DNA of 64,000 bases. Origin: Nocardia sienata NBRC 100364. GTDB taxonomy: Bacteria; Actinomycetota; Actinomycetes; Mycobacteriales; Mycobacteriaceae. Positions within the stretch are counted from its first letter, which is position 1; each line of letters starts with the position of its first letter. The DNA is taken from positions 124,001-188,000 of the forward strand of contig NZ_BDBX01000005.1 in assembly GCF_001613205.1 (NCBI RefSeq), written 5' to 3'. The position numbers and the translations under genes are program-made. This document shows, one piece after another, positions 58,446-64,000 of this stretch. Below the pieces are notes generated by a model, which saw nothing but the letters and a program-made list of their open reading frames with translations, was not told the DNA's origin and made no database searches.

Positions 58446-58492
58446 TTGACGCCCTCCGCGCCGTCGAGTACAACTGAAGTGAATCCAGTTCA
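58446..58492 (+). promoter_or_regulatory. Promoter and operator of the crotonase-led operon
   Basis: TTGACG (58446-58451), 17-bp spacer, TACAAC (58469-58474), then TGAATCCAGTTCA (58480-58492), a third copy of the 57187-type dyad located at the transcript start. A repressor there would block initiation. Confidence 0.65.
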
Positions 58493-58518
58493 ATAACGGA
58501 CAACGAAAGAGGCCCTCG

Positions 58519-59307
58519 ATGGTTGACACCGACCACATCGTCCTGGAGAAAGACGGCGAGATCGCCCGCGTCTGGCTCAACCGCCCGCACAAGAAGAACG
58601 CGGTCACCGTGGAGCTGCTGCACCGGCTCGACGAGATCATCGTCGAGGTCGACAACGACCCCGAGCTGAAGGTCCTCGTACTGCGCGGCCGGGCCAACAC
58701 CTTCTGCTCGGGTTTCGACCTGGACGAACTGCGGGAGAACTACGTCGGCAAGACCAACGCGATGGATGTCGCGGTGCTCTCGGCGAAGGTCTGTGACCGC
58801 CTGTACTCGATGAACACTCCGTCGGTGGCGGTGCTGGAGGGCTACGTCACCGCGGGCGGTTTCGAGCTGATGATCTCCTGCGATTTCGCGGTCGCCGCCG
58901 ATGATGCCAAGATCGGCGATTTCCACATCCGGCGCGCGCTCTTCGGTGGCGCGGGCCCGATCTACCGCCTGCCCCGCATGATCGGCATCCGCAAGACCAA
59001 GGAGCTGATGCTCACCGGCAAACTGCTCTCCGGCACAGAGGCAGCGGCCTTCGACCTGATCAATGCCTCCGCCCCGGCGGGCGAACTCGACGCCCTGGTG
59101 GCCGACTTCATCGCGCCGATCATCGACAAGAGCCCGTTCGCCATGAAGCTCACCAAGATGACCATCGATCGCGGTCTGGACGCCGATATCCAGTCGCTGA
59201 TGGTGATGGAGCACCTGGCGGTCGGCAACGCCCTGCAGTCCGAGGATGCGCGCGAAGGCGTCAACGCCTTCCTCGAGAAGCGCGAACCCAAGTGGGTCGG
59301 TCGCTGA
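58519..59307 (+). CDS. Crotonase/enoyl-CoA hydratase-family protein
   Basis: 262 residues, AAAGAGG upstream. Oxyanion-hole segments FCSGFDLDEL (~62-71) and GYVTAGGFELMISCDFA (~108-124), C-terminal FLEKREPKW. Of the two hydratase glutamates, the first is kept (E116) but the second position is His (H136 in IGDFHIRRA). It may therefore be an isomerase, hydrolase or aldol-type crotonase rather than a classical hydratase. First gene of the run to the window end. Confidence 0.88.
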   Translation: MVDTDHIVLEKDGEIARVWLNRPHKKNAVTVELLHRLDEIIVEVDNDPELKVLVLRGRANTFCSGFDLDELRENYVGKTNAMDVAVLSAKVCDRLYSMNTPSVAVLEGYVTAGGFELMISCDFAVAADDAKIGDFHIRRALFGGAGPIYRLPRMIGIRKTKELMLTGKLLSGTEAAAFDLINASAPAGELDALVADFIAPIIDKSPFAMKLTKMTIDRGLDADIQSLMVMEHLAVGNALQSEDAREGVNAFLEKREPKWVGR

Positions 59308-59342
59308 CCCGGCCAGGCACATCGACCATCGGAAGGAACGAC

Positions 59343-59717
59343 ATGGGCGAGCAGGTGAAACCCGTACTGGAAGGTAGTAGGTGCCGGGTGTGCGGCACGG
59401 TCGGCTACCCGGCGAGCGCGATCTGCGCACGCTGTGCCCGGCCGACCGCCGACCCACTGCCCCTCGGCGACGAAGGGGTGGTCTGGGCCTACACCGTTCA
59501 GCGGTTCCCACCGAAATCGCCGCCGTATGTCGTTCCCGCCGAGGGATTCACGCCGTACGCGGTCGGCTATGTCGAACTCCCCGAGGGGATCAAGATCGAG
59601 GCGATTCTCGACTGCGACGAGTTCACCGCCCTGGACCGGGCGCCGGTGCGACTGGTCGCGGTCACACCGGTCCCCCGGTTCGCCACCACTACCACCCAGC
59701 AGAGCGAGGACCGGTGA
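59343..59717 (+). CDS. Zn-ribbon/OB-fold (DUF35) acyl-CoA-associated protein
   Basis: 124 residues, GGAAGGAA before the ATG. Rubredoxin-like zinc ribbon CRVCGTVGYPASAICARC (CxxC...CxxC, ~12-29) followed by an OB fold (VVWAYTVQRFPPKSPPYV, YVELPEGIKIEAIL). Such proteins are obligate partners of thiolases, as in BbsA-BbsB or the ChsH2 DUF35-Ltp2 aldolase. It overlaps the thiolase gene (GTGA). Confidence 0.92.
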   Translation: MGEQVKPVLEGSRCRVCGTVGYPASAICARCARPTADPLPLGDEGVVWAYTVQRFPPKSPPYVVPAEGFTPYAVGYVELPEGIKIEAILDCDEFTALDRAPVRLVAVTPVPRFATTTTQQSEDR

Positions 59718-60865
59718 CCGATCAGGTTTCCATCATCGGGAGCGGACTGTCGCGTTTCGGCCGCCGGCCCGGTGTCAGTGGGCGGCAGATGGCGGTCGAG
59801 GCGATCACCGCCGCGGTGGCCGACGCCGGACTGGCCTGGCCCGACATCCAGGTCGCGTTCGGCGGCAGCGACGGTTCGGGACTGGCCGACACCCTGGTCG
59901 CCGAGCTCGGTTTCACCGGTATCCCGTTCACCAATGTCAAGAACGGCTGCGCGACGGGCGGCAGCGCGCTGTTCTCCGCGGTCAACGCGGTGCGGTCCGG
60001 CGCCGCCGAGATCGCGCTCGCGGTCGGCTTCGACAAACATCCGCGCGGGGCGTTCGACCCCGACCCCACCGACTGGGGTCTGCCCGAGGGGTACGGCACG
60101 GCCGGACTCATGGTGACCACCCAGTTCTTCGGCGCCAAGATCGGCCGCTATATGCGCGAGCACAATATTTCCGCGGCGACGCTGGCGAAGGTCGCCGAGA
60201 AGGCCTACCGCAACGGCAGCCGCAATCCCAATGCCTGGCGGCGGGAGCCGATCTCGGCAGCGCAGATCGCCGCGGCGGAGATGGTGAACGATCCGCTCAC
60301 CAAGTTCATGTTCTGCTCCCCCGGCGAAGGGGGCGCGGCCGTGGTCGTCGCGAGCGAGGCCGCCGTGCGCCGGCTCGGCGGGCGCCCGGTGCGGTTGCGG
60401 GCGATCAGCCATCGCACCCGGCGCTTCGGATCCTTCGAGGTGTTCAGCCCCGCGGTCCAGGGCACCGGGGAACCCACCAGCGTCAGTACCGATGCCGCCA
60501 CCGCGGCCTTCGAGCAGGCCGGGATCGGACCGGGCGAGATCGACGTCGCCCAGCTCCAGGACACCGAGAGCGGCGCGGAGATCATGCATATGGCCGAATG
60601 CGGGTTCTGCGAGCACGGCGCGCAGGAGGAGCTGATCGCCGCCGGCGCCACCGAGATCGGCGGCCGGCTGCCGATCAACACCGACGGCGGCTGTATCGCC
60701 AACGGTGAACCCATCGGCGCCTCCGGGCTGCGGCAGGTCCACGAGATCGTCACCCAACTGCGGGGCGAGGCGGGCGAACGGCAGGTGCCGGGCGGCCCGC
60801 GCACCGGTTTCACACACGTCTACGGCGCCCCCGGAATCAGCGCCTGCACGGTCCTTTCGGTCTGA
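59714..60865 (+). CDS. Thiolase-family protein partnered with DUF35
   Basis: 383 residues from the GTG at 59714. Nucleophile region VKNGCATGGSAL with Cys79. The C-terminal motif is GGCIANGEPIGASG (around residue 330) where degradative thiolases have GHPxGASG: the active-site His is Glu here. This is the DUF35-dependent lipid-transfer/BbsB-like subfamily, which cleaves beta-keto or aldol CoA thioesters. Together with the DUF35 protein it would cut the carbon chain late in the pathway. Confidence 0.9.
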   Translation: MTDQVSIIGSGLSRFGRRPGVSGRQMAVEAITAAVADAGLAWPDIQVAFGGSDGSGLADTLVAELGFTGIPFTNVKNGCATGGSALFSAVNAVRSGAAEIALAVGFDKHPRGAFDPDPTDWGLPEGYGTAGLMVTTQFFGAKIGRYMREHNISAATLAKVAEKAYRNGSRNPNAWRREPISAAQIAAAEMVNDPLTKFMFCSPGEGGAAVVVASEAAVRRLGGRPVRLRAISHRTRRFGSFEVFSPAVQGTGEPTSVSTDAATAAFEQAGIGPGEIDVAQLQDTESGAEIMHMAECGFCEHGAQEELIAAGATEIGGRLPINTDGGCIANGEPIGASGLRQVHEIVTQLRGEAGERQVPGGPRTGFTHVYGAPGISACTVLSV

Positions 60866-60880
60866 GGGCGAGGGAGAACA

Positions 60881-62089
60881 GTGAGTACACAGACACTTCC
60901 GGATCTCGCCGAGTTCACCGAATCGGCTCGGGACTGGTTGTGCGGGGTCGCCGCGCCCCGTACCGAAGCCGCCTGGGGTCACGGTGACGATTCGGTCGCC
61001 GTATTCGAGAACTGGACCGCCGCGGAGGAACGCCGGCACACCGACGCGATCCGCGACTACGAGCGCACCAAATTCGATGCGGGCTGGGGGGCGCTGAACT
61101 GGGCCCCGGAATACGGTGGACGTGGGCTGCCGATGTCCTATGTGCTCGCGTTCCGGCGTGCCGAAGCGGAGTTCGAGGTACCGCGGCGGACCGAGATGTT
61201 CTCGGTGACACAGCAATTGGTGGCGCCGACCATCGAGCAGTGGGGGACGCCGGAACAGCGGGACCGCTATGTCCGGGCCATGCTGCGTACCGATCTCATC
61301 GCCTGTCAGCTCTTCTCCGAAACCGAGGCCGGCTCCGATCTGGCCGCGGTACGGACCCGGGCCACCCGGAACGCCGACGGCGCCTGGACTCTCGACGGCC
61401 ACAAGGTCTGGACCTCGGGCGCCCGCGTCGCCGACCTCGGCGTGGCGGTGTGCCGGACCGATCCGGCGGCGGCCAAGCACGCGGGGCTCACCGTATTCCT
61501 GGTCCCCATGGACGCTCCGGGTGTCACCGTGCGGCCGATCCGGCAGATGACCGGCGGCAGTTCGTTCAACGAGGTCTACCTCGACGGGGTCGTGCTCGAC
61601 GACGGGCTGCGGCTCGGCCCGGTCGGCAAGGGGTGGCCGGTCGCGCTCACCGTGCTCGCCGCCGAACGCCTCGACGGGGCGACGCTGGGCCTGGCCAATG
61701 CCGACCAGGCCGTGGCACTGGCCCGCAACCTGGGCCGTGAACTGTCCGATCTGGAACGCGACCGGGTCGCCGATCTGGTGACCCGCAGCTACGTGCAGCG
61801 GGTGGCGGGTATGCGGGTCGCCGCGGCGGTGGTCGCGGACCGGGACCCGGGCCCGGAGGCCTCGGCGGGCAAGCTGCTGGCCACCGACACCATGGCGCGC
61901 ACCTCCGAGGTGGTGCGGCTGCTGCTCGGCCGCGACCTGGTCGCCGATTCGGGGCGCTGGGGAACCTACGCCTGGACCGAGCACGTCCTCGGCGCGCCGG
62001 GCTACCGGATCGCCGGCGGCACCGACGAGATCCAGCACAACATCATCGCCGAGCGGGTACTCGGCCTGCCCAAGGAGCCACGCCCATGA
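60881..62089 (+). CDS. Acyl-CoA dehydrogenase
   Basis: 402 residues from a GTG. FAD/substrate signatures: ACQLFSETEAGSDLAAVRTR (~141-160), GHKVWTSGAR, and the C-terminal IAGGTDEIQHNIIAERVLGL. Full-length conserved type, likely the FAD-binding partner of the shorter 57275 protein. Overlaps the kinase gene by 4 nt. Confidence 0.94.
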   Translation: MSTQTLPDLAEFTESARDWLCGVAAPRTEAAWGHGDDSVAVFENWTAAEERRHTDAIRDYERTKFDAGWGALNWAPEYGGRGLPMSYVLAFRRAEAEFEVPRRTEMFSVTQQLVAPTIEQWGTPEQRDRYVRAMLRTDLIACQLFSETEAGSDLAAVRTRATRNADGAWTLDGHKVWTSGARVADLGVAVCRTDPAAAKHAGLTVFLVPMDAPGVTVRPIRQMTGGSSFNEVYLDGVVLDDGLRLGPVGKGWPVALTVLAAERLDGATLGLANADQAVALARNLGRELSDLERDRVADLVTRSYVQRVAGMRVAAAVVADRDPGPEASAGKLLATDTMARTSEVVRLLLGRDLVADSGRWGTYAWTEHVLGAPGYRIAGGTDEIQHNIIAERVLGLPKEPRP

Positions 62090-63036
62090 CGCTGGAGCAC
62101 CGGGTGCGCGACCGGCTGGCCGCCGAGCTCGGGCACGAACTCATCACCTTCGAACGCCTGCCGGGTGGTCATTCGGGACTCACCTACCGGGCGGTGACAA
62201 CCGGCGGAACCTATGTGGTGAAAGCCGTACCGGAGGGCCGCGAACCCCTCGGCCGCCACGATATGCTGCGCCAGGCCCGGATCATGCGCGCGCTGGCGCC
62301 GACCGAGGTCCCGGTGCCGCGCATAGTCGTCACCGATGAGCGCGAACCGGCCTGGTTCGCCATGGAATTCGTCGTCGGCGAATCGCTGGAACCGGTACTC
62401 GACGATCCGCCCGTGGTGCCGGATCTCGCCGCGGCCCGGATGCGCCGCGCGGCCGAGGTGCTGCCCCGGCTACACGCGGTCGCCCTCGACACGGTGCCCG
62501 GTATCGAACCCGCGCTGACTCCCGCCGACGAACTGGCCCGCTGGGCCCGCACGCTCGGTGCGGTACCGCCGGAACTGGTCACCGGTGGTGACCGTCTGCT
62601 GGAACTACTCGGGCGGCGGGTGCCGGACCCCCTGGCACCCACCCTCGTCCACGGTGACTACCGGCTCGGCAACATCATCGCCGCGGGCACCGAACCCGTC
62701 GCGCTGATCGATTGGGAGATCTGGAGCGCCGGCGACCCCCGCGTCGAGCTCGGCTGGTTCCTGGTCTTCGCCGATGGCACCAATTTTCCCGGTGTGGGCC
62801 GCACAGTCCCCGCGCTGCCGAGCGCTGCCGAACTGGTGGAGCTGTACCGCGCGGGCGGTACCGAGCTACCGGAACTGTCCTGGTTCGACGCGCTCGGCCG
62901 GCTCAAGATGGCCGCCATCATGGGCCACAACCTACTGCGGCATCGCGAAGGCCGGCACCACGACCCGGACCAGGAAAAGCTGCCCGCCACCATCGACCGC
63001 CTCATCGAGACCGGGACCTCGCTGCTCGCCGGTTGA
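62086..63036 (+). CDS. APH-family phosphotransferase (ACAD10/11 kinase-like)
   Basis: 316 residues. Kinase fold: LPGGHSGLTYRAVTTGGTYV then VKAVPE (ATP lysine), MEFVVGESLE, catalytic loop LVHGDYRLGN (~184-193) and metal-binding Asp in ALIDWEIWSAGDPRVELG. In eukaryotic ACAD10/11 this domain is fused to an acyl-CoA dehydrogenase and phosphorylates 4-hydroxyacyl-CoA. Here the two are adjacent separate genes (next gene 30 bp away), so the same role is likely; antibiotic resistance is less so. Confidence 0.88.
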   Translation: MTLEHRVRDRLAAELGHELITFERLPGGHSGLTYRAVTTGGTYVVKAVPEGREPLGRHDMLRQARIMRALAPTEVPVPRIVVTDEREPAWFAMEFVVGESLEPVLDDPPVVPDLAAARMRRAAEVLPRLHAVALDTVPGIEPALTPADELARWARTLGAVPPELVTGGDRLLELLGRRVPDPLAPTLVHGDYRLGNIIAAGTEPVALIDWEIWSAGDPRVELGWFLVFADGTNFPGVGRTVPALPSAAELVELYRAGGTELPELSWFDALGRLKMAAIMGHNLLRHREGRHHDPDQEKLPATIDRLIETGTSLLAG

Positions 63037-63066
63037 GGTCGCCTCCCCCAGTTCAGGAGCCGCACT

Positions 63067-64000
63067 GTGGATTTCTCCTACTCCGCCCGCACGGCGGACC
63101 TGCTCGACACACTCGGCCGATTCATGGACGAGCACGTCTATCCGGCCGAGCCGGTCTACGACGAACAGATCGCCGCGGCGGACAATCCGCACGAACAACC
63201 GCAGATCATGCGGGAATTGCAGGCCCGGGCCCGGGAACTGGGTCTGTGGAACCTTTTCATGACCCACGACGGATTGGGCGCCGGACTCACCAATCTGGAA
63301 TACGCGCCGCTCGCCGAAATGGTCGGCCGTTCCATCATCGGTAACGAGGCGATCAACTGTTCGGCGCCCGATACCGGGAATATGGAAATCCTGGCCATGT
63401 TCGGGACCGAGGAGCAGAAGGCGCAGTGGTTGCGGCCGCTGCTGGATTGTGAGATCCGGTCGGCGTTCGCGATGACCGAACCCGATGTGGCCAGTTCCGA
63501 CGCCACCAATATCACCTCGACCATCCGCCGCGACGGTGACGACTACGTCATCAACGGCCGAAAATGGTATACCTCCGGAATTCTCGACCCGGATTGCAAA
63601 CTCGTCATCTTCATGGGCAAATCCGATCCGGAGGCGCCGCCCTATCGCCGGCAGAGCATGATCCTGGTGCCCGCCGACGCACCCGGAGTCGAAGTACTCC
63701 GTGATCTGCCGATGTTCGGTTTCCATGACCGGCTCGGGCACGGCGAGGTGCAGTTCACCGATGTCCGGGTGCCCGCGGCGAATATGCTCGGCGCCGAAGG
63801 CGACGGCTTCGCCATCGCGCAGGGCCGGTTGGGCCCGGGCCGGATGCACTACGCCATGCGGGCCATCGGCATGGCCGAACGCGCCCTCGACCTGATGTGC
63901 CGTCGCGCGCTGGAGCGCACCGCGTTCGGTGGGCCGCTGGCCGACCGGGGCGTGGTGCGGGAGTGGATCGCCCGCAGCCGCATCGAGATCGACCAGATCC
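63067..64000 (+). CDS. Acyl-CoA dehydrogenase, ACAD11-like (cut by window end)
   Basis: GTG start at 63067; 311 residues are visible and the gene continues beyond 64000. MDEHVYPAEP near residue 21 and a long N-terminal helix region, FAMTEPDVASSDATNI (~138-153), NGRKWYTSG, FTDVRVPAANMLG, RLGPGRMHYAMRAIG. The PDVASSDATNI block is typical of the ACAD10/11 group. It should eliminate the phosphate from 4-phosphoacyl-CoA made by the preceding kinase, giving the enoyl-CoA. Confidence 0.93.
   Translation, partial: MDFSYSARTADLLDTLGRFMDEHVYPAEPVYDEQIAAADNPHEQPQIMRELQARARELGLWNLFMTHDGLGAGLTNLEYAPLAEMVGRSIIGNEAINCSAPDTGNMEILAMFGTEEQKAQWLRPLLDCEIRSAFAMTEPDVASSDATNITSTIRRDGDDYVINGRKWYTSGILDPDCKLVIFMGKSDPEAPPYRRQSMILVPADAPGVEVLRDLPMFGFHDRLGHGEVQFTDVRVPAANMLGAEGDGFAIAQGRLGPGRMHYAMRAIGMAERALDLMCRRALERTAFGGPLADRGVVREWIARSRIEIDQI

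Noticed and set aside
59567..62038. 823-codon minus-strand frame across the thiolase and acyl-CoA dehydrogenase genes
   Set aside because: Shadow frame; the plus strand carries clear family motifs and overlapping start/stop codons.
62086..63036. Aminoglycoside resistance phosphotransferase
   Set aside because: Although the fold is APH-like, the position between two acyl-CoA dehydrogenase genes fits an ACAD10/11-type metabolic kinase better.

Overview
The window is GC-rich actinobacterial chromosome. Several families point to a mycolic-acid-containing member of the Mycobacteriales, most likely Nocardia or a close relative: a secreted antigen-85/mycolyltransferase-like esterase, an Rv1733c-family membrane protein, a CtpI-like giant P-type ATPase, a TIGR00027-type methyltransferase and an MpaB-family oxygenase. 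The genus is an inference from gene content. Genes are dense, often overlap by 1-26 nt, and use GTG starts freely.

Layout. (1) 0-13 kb: the 3' end of a nonribosomal peptide synthetase (C-A-T-E-C-A-T-TE, preceded by another E domain), an overlapping DUF6875-like gene, then on the opposite strand a SAM methyltransferase, an AraC regulator and a cytochrome P450. (2) 13.4-22 kb: a decayed AI-2E/PerM transporter fragment, a small membrane protein, a ~1570-aa P-type ATPase, and a ferredoxin / ferredoxin reductase / P450 operon. (3) 22.4-28.4 kb: a NarL/LuxR two-component system divergent from two small membrane proteins, an SRPBCC-ArsR pair with a readable promoter and operator, two gene remnants, and a secreted lipase. 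(4) 28.5-33.3 kb: a branched-chain-amino-acid-type ABC importer whose binding-protein gene is frameshifted. (5) 34.2-35 kb: an orphan GNAT-like (possibly toxin-derived) gene, also frameshifted. (6) 35.1-41.6 kb: a tightly coupled six-gene operon of two SAHH-like proteins, a complete ECF importer (AA', S, T) and an amidohydrolase/deaminase. (7) 41.8-49.9 kb: envelope and lipid genes, a SOS-boxed Y-family polymerase and a Tat-exported neutral ceramidase. (8) 50.2-64 kb: a mymA-like hydrolase / SDR / diiron / Baeyer-Villiger monooxygenase operon, a MerR regulator, and a large acyl-CoA catabolic cluster (three acyl-CoA dehydrogenases, a crotonase, a DUF35-thiolase pair, an APH-type kinase and two NTF2-like proteins).

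How the genes may work together. The candidate for an undescribed system is 35.1-41.6 kb. An importer is bundled with an SAHH homologue that has lost three conserved substrate-site histidines, a second Rossmann protein and a COG0402-type deaminase; this suggests uptake and dismantling of a modified nucleoside or thioether nucleoside. The 50-64 kb region reads as a catabolic pathway: oxygenation of a ketone to an ester or lactone, hydrolysis, then removal of a hydroxyl by an ACAD10/11-like kinase plus dehydrogenase pair, and beta-oxidation. Several of its units share a TGAACTnAGTTCA-like operator.

Sequence caution: three broken frames fall at G or C homopolymers (near 13456, 32650 and 34402). 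They may be base-calling errors rather than real mutations.
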